This document shows positions 52,401-64,000 of a DNA stretch of 64,000 nucleotides, piece after piece. Position 1 is the stretch's first letter. Each line of letters begins with the position of its first letter. The notes under the pieces are model-generated. The model saw only the letters and a program-made list of their open reading frames with translations. It made no database searches and was not told the DNA's origin. This DNA comes from Actinostola sp. cb2023 (Eukaryota > Cnidaria > Anthozoa > Actiniaria > Actinostolidae), in NCBI GenBank assembly GCA_033675265.1, contig JAUJYZ010000234.1:281296-345295 (forward strand), given 5' to 3'. The translations under genes and the position numbers were made by a program.

Positions 52401-55400
52401 TCTCGTTTTAAGAAAACAGACCTCCATTATGGTTGTATCAAAATCACCTAGGATTTTGTTTTCAGCTCGAAGTTTGACTATTCCTTCAAGATACGGGTCA
52501 ATCCAACCCCATGTTGTATCAAAATCACCTAGGGTGTTGTTTGCAGTTCGGGCATGCGCACAATCAAAAAAACTCGAGATAGTTTTTTTCGTGAAACTGT
52601 CAGAACGCTTCAGTTTTAGGGTGTTCGTTGGTTTTCATTTTTTGGTCAAGTTGTTGCTAGGAGCACAATAATTGAGAACTGTTATTACAAAAGGCGAGGT
52701 ATACGTCTTCGACGTCAACAAGACCCCTTTTAAGAAAACAGACCTCATATACATATGTACGTTTGGCTGCATTTCTATCGAATAATATTTGTCGATAGAA
52801 AAGATAATGTAAATGACGCCTTGTTCGATGTTAGTTCATTGTATTGTAAGTTACGATGTTCATAAAATAAACCATTACGATTATAAGTTATTGTCACATA
52901 TGTTCTCGCGTATAAGGCGCACCTCACCTATTAGGCGCACCCTCGAAACAAAATTCAGTTTGGGGAAAAATCTTTAAAAACCCAATCATCAGCCCTCACT
53001 ATTCCCCTCCCTTCCCTCCCTGGACTCACCATAAGGTCATAACTACGGTTGCTGTCAATCATATTTCTCTGGCGCAGCGCTGATGCAGGGAGGAACCTGT
53101 GTTATATAAAAATGCGTACAACATCAAGCAACTACAAAGCCTTGTTCTGCGTGCATTTTTAACTACCATTAACGGTTATCGATAGACCATTTTGACATCC
53201 TATGCTTACTTATAAAGCAGCACATTCTACCCGTCCCTTTTCACGCGTATAATACCCTCTTACAGTGAGGCACGCACCAGGCTATTCTAACAAGCTCTTA
53301 CGCTTTAATTGATACTTAGTCGTTGAAGTGAATGACTTTAAGGTGTGCATGTGAAGAACAAAATCGCAGAAGCCATTCTTCTTCTGAAGGAATCCAGGGG
53401 TGAGATACGCGATTTCACGACGACGAATGGCCAAAGCTGGCAGATTTTCAAAATGGTAGATTCAGGAGCTGTGAGAATGTGTCTCTGGCCTATCTGTGGT
53501 GGATTCCAGGACCTACTAAGGCAGTTTTGGTCACTTTCGACTTGTAAATAATGCAACCGGTGCAACTGATATTTTGCCAGTAGGTCGGGGTGGGAAAACA
53601 CTTTAAGCAAAACTACTAGCTACATAAAACGGGAAACGCTGCAAATTGGGCATGAGTAGTTCCGTGATTACCCATAATACATCTCGGGCGTGTGTCCGAA
53701 AAAAAAACCCCAGGGTTCCTCGAAACTCTATCGAAAGAAAATACAGAAAATAAAAGGAAAATAAAATCAATTAAAAATAAACTTTACCGAAAAAATAACT
53801 AGAAACTAAAGGAAAAAATAATAATTTAAAAATAAACTTTACCGAAAAAAAAAAACAGAATGGAAAAGACAAAAATTTCATTTAAAGATAAAATTTACCG
53901 AACAAATAAAATCCAGAATCTAAAAAAAAAATAAAAAAATTGCCGGGTTCACCGGACAGTGACTTGAACCAGCGATAATTAGCTGCATTTTATGCAAAAC
54001 GCTAAAAATCGACCATACACCCAGACTTAAATGCTGAGCCACCGTATGTTACGTATAGGACGAAGATTTCGGCCTCATCCGCGCTATCGGGTAGTACACA
54101 ATCAGCGTAGTAGTCAAAGAGGGAGGGAACAGTCGTATCCTAGTCCTAAATGACTGCCCCGTACTACTTCAGCTATCTGTACTTCCGATTGATTTCGAGG
54201 GTAAATTTAGTAGTCTATCGTGTAACGGTTATTGTTATGGAAATTTATTGACTAACATAGCCCTCTGGAAATACGCTGGACCTCGACGCCAGAGTGCCCG
54301 GGATCGACTCTCCATGCCGTGGAGACCAACAAATTTTATAACGTATCTTTTATTTACCGGTTTTTTTTCTTGTCTTTTCTATCGTTGCAAAATGTCGAGA
54401 TTAACATTTGTAAATTCTGACAAAAAAAAACAAAAAAAACTATTAACCACTTATTATTGATCCGCGGAAGTCAAGTAAAATATCTCGTTTTAAGAAAAAA
54501 CCTCCATTATGGTTGTATCAAAATCACCTAGGATTTTGTTTTCAGCTCGAAGTTTGACTATTCCTTCAAGATACGGGTCAATCCAACCCCATGTTGTATC
54601 AAAATCACCTAGGGTGTTGTTTGCAGTTCGGGCATGCGCACAATCAAAAAACTCGAGATAGTTTTTTTCGTGAAACTGTCAGAACGCTTCAGTTTTAGGG
54701 TGTTCGTTGGTTTTCATTTTTTGGTCAAGTTGTTGCTAGGAGCACAATAATTGAGAACTGTTATTACAAAAGGCGAGGTATACGTCTTCGACGTCAACAA
54801 GACCCCTTTTAAGAAAACAGACCTCATATACATATGTACGTTTGGCTGCATTTCTATCGAATAATATTTGTCGATAGAAAAGATAATGTAAATGACGCCT
54901 TGTTCGATGTTAGTTCATTGTATTGTAAGTTACGATGTTCATAAAATAAACCATTACGATTATAAGTTATTGTCACATATGTTCTCGCGTATAAGGCGCA
55001 CCTCACCTATTAGGCGCACCCTCGAAACAAAATTCAGTTTGGGGAAAAACTTTAAAAACCCAATCATCAGCCCTCACTATTCCCCTCCCTTCCCTCCCTG
55101 GACTCACCATAAGGTCATAACTGCGGTTGCTGTCAATCATATTTTCTCTGGCGCAGCGCTGATGCAGGGAGGTAACCTGTGTTATATAAAAATGCGTACA
55201 ACATCAAGCAACTACAAAGCCTTGTTCTGCGTGCATTTTTAACTACCATTAACGGTTATCGATAGACCATTTTGACATCCTATGCTTACTTATAAAGCAG
55301 CACATTCTACCCGTCCCTTTTCACGCGTATAATACCCTCTTACAGTGAGGCACGCACCAGGCTATTCTAACAAGCTCTTACGCTTTAATTGATACTTAGT

Positions 55401-58400
55401 CGTTGAAGTGAATGACTTTAAGGTGTGCATGTGAAGAACAAAATCGCAGAAGCCATTCTTCTTCTGAAGGAATCCAGGGGTGAGATACGCGATTTCACGA
55501 CGACGAATGGCCAAAGCTGGCAGATTTTCAAAATGGTAGATTCAGGAGCTGTGAGAATGTGTCTCTGGCCTATCTGTGGTGGATTCCAGGACCTACTAAG
55601 GCAGTTTTGGTCACTTTCGACTTGTAAATAATGCAACCGGTGCAACTGATATTTTGCCAGTAGGTCGGGGTGGGAAAACACTTTAAGCAAAACTACTAGC
55701 TACATAAAACGGGAAACGCTGCAAATTGGGCATGAGTAGTTCCGTGATTACCCATAATACATCTCGGGCGTGCGTCCGAAAAAAAAACCCCATGGTCCTC
55801 GAAACTCTATCGAAAGAAAATACAGAAAATAAAAGGAAAATAAAATCAATTAAAAATAAACTTTTACGAAAAAATAACTAGAAACTAAAGGAAAAAATAT
55901 TAATTTAAAAATAAACTTTACGAAAAAAAAAAACAGAATGGAAAAGACAAAAATTTCATTTAAAGATAAAATTTACCGAACAAATAAAATCCAGAATCTA
56001 AAAAAAAATAAAAAAAATTCGGTTCACCGGACAGTGACTTGAACCAGCGATAATTAGCTGCATTTTATGCAAAACGCTAAAAATCGACCATACACCCAGA
56101 CTTAAATGCTGAGCCACCGTATGTTACGTATAGGACGAAGATTTCGGCCTCATCCGCGCTATCGGGTAGTACACAATCAGCGTAGTAGTCAAAGAGGGAG
56201 GGAACAGTCGTATCCTAGTCCTAAATGACTGCCCCGTACTACTTCAGCTATCTGTACTTCCGATTGATTTCGAGGGTAAATTTAGTAGTCTATCGTGTAA
56301 CGGTTATTGTTATGGAAATTTATTGACTAACGTAGCCCTCTGGAAATACGCTGGACCTCGACGCCAGAGTGCCCGGGATCGACTCTCCATGCCGTGGAGA
56401 CCAACAAATTTTATAACGTATCTTTTATTTACCGGTTTTTTTCTTGCCTTTTCTATCGTTGCAAAATGTCGAGATTAACATTTGTAAATTCTGACAAAAA
56501 AAAAAAAAAAAACTATTAACCACTTATTATTGATCCGCGGAAGTCAAGTAAAATATCTCGTTTTAAGAAAACAGACCTCCATTATGGTTGTATCAAAATC
56601 ACCTAGGATTTTGTTTTCAGCTCGAAGTTTGACTATTCCTTCAAGATACGGGTCAATCCAACCCCATGTTGTATCAAAATCACCTAGGGTGTTGTTTGCA
56701 GTTCGGGCATGCGCACAATCAAAAAACTCGAGATAGTTTTTTTTTCGTGAAACTGTCAGAACGCTTCAGTTTTAGGGTGTTCGTTGGTTTTCATTTTTTG
56801 GTCAAGTTGTTGCTAGGAGCACAATAATTGAGAACTGTTATTACAAAAGGCGAGGTATACGTCTTCGACGTCAACAAGACCCCTTTTAAGAAAACAGACC
56901 TCATATACATATGTACGTTTGGCTGCATTTCTATCGAATAATATTTGTCGATAGAAAAGATAATGTAAATGACGCCTTGTTCGATGTTAGTTCATTGTAT
57001 TGTAAGTTACGATGTTCATAAAATAAACCATTACGATTATAAGTTATTGTCACATATGTTCTCGCGTATAAGGCGCACCTCACCTATTAGGCGCACCCTC
57101 GAAACAAAATTCAGTTTGGGGAAAAACTTTAAAAACCCAATCATCAGCCCTCACTATTCCCCTCCCTTCCCTCCCTGGACTCACCATAAGGTCATAACTA
57201 CGGTTGCTGTCAATCATATTTCTCTGGCGCAGCGCTGATGCAGGGAGGAACCTGTGTTATATAAAAATGCGTACAACATCAAGCAACTACAAAGCCTTGT
57301 TCTGCGTGCATTTTTAACTACCATTAACGGTTATCGATAGACCATTTTGACATCCTATGCTTACTTATAAAGCAGCACATTCTACCCGTCCCTTTTCACG
57401 CGTATAATACCCTCTTACAGTGAGGCACGCACCAGGCTATTCTAACAAGCTCTTACGCTTTAATTGATACTTAGTCGTTGAAGTGAATGACTTTAAGGTG
57501 TGCATGTGAAGAACAAAATCGCAGAAGCCATTCTTCTTCTGAAGGAATCCAGGGGTGAGATACGCGATTTCACGACGACGAATGGCCAAAGCTGGCAGAT
57601 TTTCAAAATGGTAGATTCAGGAGCTGTGAGAATGTGTCTCTGGCCTATCTTTGGTGGATTCCAGGACCTACTAAGGCAGTTTTGGTCACTTTCGACTTGT
57701 AAATAATGCAACCGGTGCAACTGATATTTTGCCAGTAGGTCGGGGGTGGGAAAACACTTTAAGCAAAACTACTAGCTACATAAAACGGGAAACGCTGCAA
57801 ATTGGGCATGAGTAGTTCCGTGATTACCCATAATACATCTCGGGCGTGCGTCCGAAAAAAAAACCCCATGGTCCTCGAAACTCTATCGAAAGAAAATACA
57901 GAAAATAAAAGGAAAATAAAATCAATTAAAAATAAACTTTACCGAAAAAATAACTAGAAACTAAAGGAAAAAATAATAATTTAAAAATAAACTTTACCGA
58001 AAAAAAAAAAACAGAATGGAAAAGACAAAAAATTTCATTTAAAGATAAAATTTACCGAACAAATAAAATCCAGAATCTAAAAAAAAATTAAAAAAATTCG
58101 GGTTCACCGGACAGTGACTTGAACCAGCGATAATTAGCTGCATTTTATGCAAAACGCTAAAAATCGACCATACACCCAGACTTAAATGCTGAGCCACCGT
58201 ATGTTACGTATAGGACGAAGATTTCGGCCTCATCCGCGCTATCGGGTAGTACACAATCAGCGTAGTAGTCAAAGAGGGAGGGAACAGTCGTATCCTAGTC
58301 CTAAATGACTGCCCCGTACTACTTCAGCTATCTGTACTTCCGATTGATTTCGAGGGTAAATTTAGTAGTCTATCGTGTAACGGTTATTGTTATGGAAATT

Positions 58401-61400
58401 TATTGACTAACGTAACCCTCTGGAAATACGCTGGACCTCGACGCCAGAGTGCCCGGGATCGACTCTCCATGCCGTGGAGACCAACAAATTTTATAACGTA
58501 TCTTTTATTTACCGGTTTTTTTCTTGCCTTTTCTATCGTTGCAAAATGTCGAGATTAACATTTGTAAATTCTGACAAAAAAAAACAAAAAAAACTATTAA
58601 CCACTTATTATTGATCCGCGGAAGTCAAGTAAAATATCTCGTTTTAAGAAAACAGACCTCCATTATGGTTGTATCAAAATCACCTAGGATTTTGTTTTCA
58701 GCTCGAAGTTTGACTATTCCTTCAAGATACGGGTCAATCCAACCCCATGTTGTATCAAAATCACCTAGGGTGTTGTTTGCAGTTCGGGCATGCGCACAAT
58801 CAAAAACACTCGAGATAGTTTTTTTTTTCGTGAAACTGTCAGAACGCTTCAGTTTTAGGGTGTTCGTTGGTTTTCATTTTTTGGTCAAGTTGTTGCTAGG
58901 AGCACAATAATTGAGAACTGTTATTACAAAAGGCGAGGTATACGTCTTCGACGTCAACAAGACCCCTTTTTTAAGAAACAGACCTCATATACATATGTAC
59001 GTTTGGCTGCATTTCTATCGAATAATATTTGTCGATAGAAAAGATAATGTAAATGACGCCTTGTTCGATGTTAGTTCATTGTATTGTAAGTTACGATGTT
59101 CATAAAATAAACCATTACGATTATAAGTTATTGTCACATATGTTCTCGCGTATAAGGCGCACCTCACCTATTAGGCGCACCCTCGAAACAAAATTCAGTT
59201 TGGGGAAAATCTTTAAAAACCCAATCATCAGCCCTCACTATTCCCCTCCCTTCCCTCCCTGGACTCACCATAAGGTCATAACTACGGTTGCTGTCAATCA
59301 TATTTCTCTGGCGCAGCGCTGATGCAGGGAGGAACCTGTGTTATATAAAAATGCGTACAACATCAAGCAACTACAAAGCCTTGTTCTGCGTGCATTTTTA
59401 ACTACCATTAACGGTTATCGATAGACCATTTTGACATCCTATGCTTACTTATAAAGCAGCACATTCTACCCGTCCCTTTTCACGCGTATAATACCCTCTT
59501 ACAGTGAGGCACGCACCAGGCTATTCTAACAAGCTCTTACGCTTTAATTGATACTTAGTCGTTGAAGTGAATGACTTTAAGGTGTGCATGTGAAGAACAA
59601 AATCGCAGAAGCCATTCTTCTTCTGAAGGAATCCAGGGGTGAGATACGCGATTTCACGACGACGAATGGCCAAAGCTGGCAGATTTTCAAAATGGTAGAT
59701 TCAGGAGCTGTGAGAATGTGTCTCTGGCCTATCTGTGGTGGATTCCAGGACCTACTAAGGCAGTTTTGGTCACTTTCGACTTGTAAATAATGCAACCGGT
59801 GCAACTGATATTTTGCCAGTAGGTCGGGGTGGGAAAACACTTTAAGCAAAACTACTAGCTACATAAAACGGGAAACGCTGCAAATTGGGCATGAGTAGTT
59901 CCGTGATTACCCATAATACATCTCGGGCGTGCGTCCGAAAAAAAACCCCAGGGTTCCTCGAAACTCTATCGAAAGAAAATACAGAAAATAAAAGGAAAAT
60001 AAAATCAATTAAAAATAAACTTTACCGAAAAAATAACTAGAAACTAAAGGAAAAAATAATAATTTAAAAATAAACTTTACCGAAAAAAAAAAAAACAGAA
60101 TGGAAAAGACAAAAAGTTCATTTAAAGATAAAATTTACCGAACAAATAAAATCCAGAATCTAAAAAAAAATTAAAAAAATTCGGGTTCACCGGACAGTGA
60201 CTTGAACCAGCGATAATTAGCTGCATTTTATGCAAAACGCTAAAAATCGACCATACACCCAGACTTAAATGCTGAGCCACCGTATGTTACGTATAGGACG
60301 AAGATTTCGGCCTCATCCGCGCTATCGGGTAGTACACAATCAGCGTAGTAGTCAAAGAGGGAGGGAACAGTCGTATCCTAGTCCTAAATGACTGCCCCGT
60401 ACTACTTCAGCTATCTGTACTTCCGATTGATTTCGAGGGTAAATTTAGTAGTCTATCTATCGTGTAACGGTTATTGTTATGGAAATTTATTGACTAACGT
60501 AACCCTCTGGAAATACGCTGGACCTCGACGCCAGAGTGCCCGGGATCGACTCTCCATGCCGTGGAGACCAACAAATTTTATAACGTATCTTTTATTTACC
60601 GGTTTTTTTCTTGCCTTTTCTATCGTTGCAAAATGTCGAGATTAACATTTGTAAATTCTGACAAAAAAAAACAAAAAAAACTATTAACCACTTATTATTG
60701 ATCCGCGGAAGTCAAGTAAAATATCTCGTTTTAAGAAAAACAGACCTCCATTATGGTTGTATCAAAATCACCTAGGATTTTGTTTTCAGCTCGAAGTTTG
60801 ACTATTCCTTCAAGATACGGGTCAATCCAACCCCATGTTGTATCAAAATCACCTAGGGTGTTGTTTGCAGTTCGGGCATGCGCACAATCAAAAAACTCGA
60901 GATAGTTTTTTTTCGTGAAACTGTCAGAACGCTTCAGTTTTAGGGTGTTCGTTGGTTTTCATTTTTTGGTCAAGTTGTTGCTAGGAGCACAATAATTGAG
61001 AACTGTTATTACAAAAGGCGAGGTATACGTCTTCGACGTCAACAAGACCCCTTTTAAGAAAACAGACCTCATATACATATGTACGTTTGGCTGCATTTCT
61101 ATCGAATAATATTTGTCGATAGAAAAGATAATGTAAATGACGCCTTGTTCGATGTTAGTTCATTGTATTGTAAGTTACGATGTTCATAAAATAAACCATT
61201 ACGATTATAAGTTATTGTCACATATGTTCTCGCGTATAAGGCGCACCTCACCTATTAGGCGCACCCTCGAAACAAAATTCAGTTTGGGGAAAAACTTTAA
61301 AAACCCAATCATCAGCCCTCACTATTCCCCTCCCTTCCCTCCCTGGACTCACCATAAGGTCATAACTGCGGTTGCTGTCAATCATATTTCTCTGGCGCAG

Positions 61401-64000
61401 CGCTGATGCAGGGAGGAACCTGTGTTATATAAAAATGCGTACAACATCAAGCAACTACAAAGCCTTGTTCTGCGTGCATTTTTAACTACCATTAACGGTT
61501 ATCGATAGACCATTTTGACATCCTATGCTTACTTATAAAGCAGCACATTCTACCCGTCCCTTTTCACGCGTATAATACCCTCTTACAGTGAGGCACGCAC
61601 CAGGCTATTCTAACAAGCTCTTACGCTTTAATTGATACTTAGTCGTTGAAGTGAATGACTTTAAGGTGTGCATGTGAAGAACAAAATCGCAGAAGCCATT
61701 CTTCTTCTGAAGGAATCCAGGGGTGAGATACGCGATTTCACGACGACGAATGGCCAAAGCTGGCAGATTTTCAAAATGGTAGATTCAGGAGCTGTGAGAA
61801 TGTGTCTCTGGCCTATCTGTGGTGGATTCCAGGACCTACTAAGGCAGTTTTGGTCACTTTCGACTTGTAAATAATGCAACCGGTGCAACTGATATGTTGC
61901 CAGTAGGTCGGGGTGGGAAAACACTTTAAGCAAAACTACTAGCTACATAAAACGGGAAACGCTGCAAATTGGGCATGAGTAGTTCCGTGATTACCCATAA
62001 TACATCTCGGGCGTGCGTCCGAAAAAAAACCCCAGGGTTCCTCGAAACTCTATCGAAAGAAAATACAGAAAATAAAAGGAAAATAAAATCAATTAAAAAT
62101 AAACTTTACCGAAAAAAATAACTAGAAACTAAAGGAAAAAATAATAATTTAAAAATAAACTTTACCGAAAAAAAAAACAGAATGGAAAAGACAAAAAATT
62201 CATTTAAAGATAAAATTTACCGAACAAATAAAATCCAGAATCTAAAAAAAAATTAAAAAAATTCGGGTTCACCGGACAGTGACTTGAACCAGCGATAATT
62301 AGCTGCATTTTATGCAAAACGCTAAAAATCGACCATACACCCAGACTTAAATGCTGAGCCACCGTATGTTACGTATAGGACGAAGATTTCGGCCTCATCC
62401 GCGCTATCGGGTAGTACACAATCAGCGTAGTAGTCAAAGAGGGAGGGAACAGTCGTATCCTAGTCCTAAATGACTGCCCCGTACTACTTCAGCTATCTGT
62501 ACTTCCGATTGATTTCGAGGGTAAATTTAGTAGTCTATCGTGTAACGGTTATTGTTATGGAAATTTATTGACTAACGTAACCCTCTGGAAATACGCTGGA
62601 CCTCGACGCCAGAGTGCCCGGGATCGACTCTCCATGCCGTGGAGACCAACAAATTTTATAACGTATCTTTTATTTACCGGTTTTTTTCTTGCCTTTTCTA
62701 TCGTTGCAAAATGTCGAGATTAACATTTGTAAATTCTGACAAAAAAAAAAACAAAAAAAACTATTAACCACTTATTATTGATCCGCGGAAGTCAAGTAAA
62801 ATATCTCGTTTTAAGAAAACAGACCTCCATTATGGTTGTATCAAAATCACCTAGGATTTTGTTTTCAGCTCGAAGTTTGACTATTCCTTCAAGATACGGG
62901 TCAATCCAACCCCATGTTGTATCAAAATCACCTAGGGTGTTGTTTGCAGTTCGGGCATGCGCACAATCAAAACACTCGAGATAGTTTTTTTTCGTGAAAC
63001 TGTCAGAACGCTTCAGTTTTAGGGTGTTCGTTGGTTTTCATTTTTTGGTCAAGTTGTTGCTAGGAGCACAATAATTGAGAACTGTTATTACAAAAGGCGA
63101 GGTATACGTCTTCGACGTCAACAAGACCCCTTTTAAGAAAACAGACCTCATATACATATGTACGTTTGGCTGCATTTCTATCGAATAATATTTGTCGATA
63201 GAAAAGATAATGTAAATGACGCCTTGTTCGATGTTAGTTCATTGTATTGTAAGTTACGATGTTCATAAAATAAACCATTACGATTATAAGTTATTGTCAC
63301 ATATGTTCTCGCGTATAAGGCGCACCTCACCTATTAGGCGCACCCTCGAAACAAAATTCAGTTTGGGGAAAAACTTTAAAAAACCCAATCATCAGCCCTC
63401 ACTATTCCCCTCCCTTCCCTCCCTGGACTCACCATAAGGTCATAACTGCGGTTGCTGTCAATCATATTTCTCTGGCGCAGCGCTGATGCAGGGAGGAACC
63501 TGTGTTATATAAAAATGCGTACAACATCAAGCAACTACAAAGCCTTGTTCTGCGTGCATTTTTAACTACCATTAACGGTTATCGATAGACCATTTTGACA
63601 TCCTATGCTTACTTATAAAGCAGCACATTCTACCCGTCCCTTTTCACGCGTATAATACCCTCTTACAGTGAGGCACGCACCAGGCTATTCTAACAAGCTC
63701 TTACGCTTTAATTGATACTTAGTCGTTGAAGTGAATGACTTTAAGGTGTGCATGTGAAGAACAAAATCGCAGAAGCCATTCTTCTTCTGAAGGAATCCAG
63801 GGGTGAGATACGCGATTTCACGACGACGAATGGCCAAAGCTGGCAGATTTTCAAAATGGTAGATTCAGGAGCTGTGAGAATGTGTCTCTGGCCTATCTGT
63901 GGTGGATTCCAGGACCTACTAAGGCAGTTTTGGTCACTTTCGACTTGTAAATAATGCAACCGGTGCAACTGATATTTTGCCAGTAGGTCGGGGTGGGAAA

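Larger units (their letters stand above)
48249..64000. repeat. Macrosatellite: about 2.08-kb units, 7 full copies plus a partial eighth
   Basis: Using TTGTATCAAAATCACCTAGG as anchor, units start at 48325, 50348, 52433, 54513, 56588, 58669, 60757 and 62836 (periods 2023, 2085, 2080, 2075, 2081, 2088, 2079). The copies look nearly identical; differences are mostly A-run and T-run lengths plus a few substitutions. The first unit is shorter because it lacks about 30 bp and some motif copies near 48680. The left edge is near 48249; the array runs off the window. Each unit holds an inner duplication of the anchor block 85 bp apart, a (C/T)-rich patch, an A-rich block with three TAAACTTTACCG-like motifs, and the small open frames listed separately. 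No rRNA, snRNA, tRNA or histone gene was recognised in the unit. Confidence 0.96.

Noticed and set aside
48249..64000. rDNA, snRNA, 5S, histone or spliced-leader array
   Set aside because: No conserved rRNA, U-snRNA, 5S or histone sequence was recognised in the unit on either strand.

Overview
This is a eukaryotic, intron-rich, AT-rich and repeat-dense window. It is most likely from an invertebrate metazoan and probably a cnidarian (sea anemone or coral). The reasons are animal gene families with GT-AG introns, a CR1/L2-type LINE tail, many short foldback elements (several with TTATCCA-type inner motifs), and introns packed with minisatellites. The cnidarian assignment is an inference from the repeat style and not proven.

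Three protein-coding genes are well supported. (1) An intronless DUF229 / sulfatase-like protein lies on the minus strand at 4742-7258; a decayed LINE tail sits just beyond its stop. (2) A Na-K-Cl cotransporter of the SLC12 family lies on the plus strand at 11798-16721. It has six exons and about 1009 residues, with an RFRV kinase-docking motif near the N-terminus. Its exon 4 carries one apparent frame slip at the very end. (3) A mitochondrial i-AAA protease, YME1L1, lies on the plus strand at 25732-45241. I could place 22 exons, all in consistent splice phase, giving about 765 residues with Walker A, Walker B, HEGGH and the third zinc ligand intact. A fourth, small candidate gene sits antisense in YME1L1 intron 5. 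It has two exons, 100 residues and a cysteine-rich second exon, and it is enclosed by 34-bp inverted repeats.

Layout: 1-4100 is mostly featureless sequence with repeat remnants. 4110-7258 holds the LINE tail and the DUF229 gene. 7446-7915 is a minisatellite. 9501-11273 holds two oppositely oriented MITE copies, one interrupted by a TTAA-flanked element. 11690-17172 is the cotransporter gene with its leader and poly(A) signal. 17312-18127 is a long-TIR transposon. 18150-25064 is accessory sequence with minisatellites and a pair of 119-bp direct repeats 5.4 kb apart. 25732-45241 is YME1L1, whose introns hold nearly every class of repeat seen here. 45283-47265 is minisatellite. From 48249 to the window end runs a macrosatellite of about 2.08-kb units (seven full copies plus a partial eighth).

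The most unusual pattern is in YME1L1. Three separate minisatellites each include an exon edge and its splice site (exon 4 donor, exon 18 donor, exon 22 acceptor), so extra splice sites have been made in tandem. The other strong leads are the enclosed antisense cysteine-rich gene and the macrosatellite, whose variants are shuffled between units. The genes are not functionally linked: they act at the plasma membrane (cotransporter), the mitochondrial inner membrane (protease) and an unknown site (DUF229).
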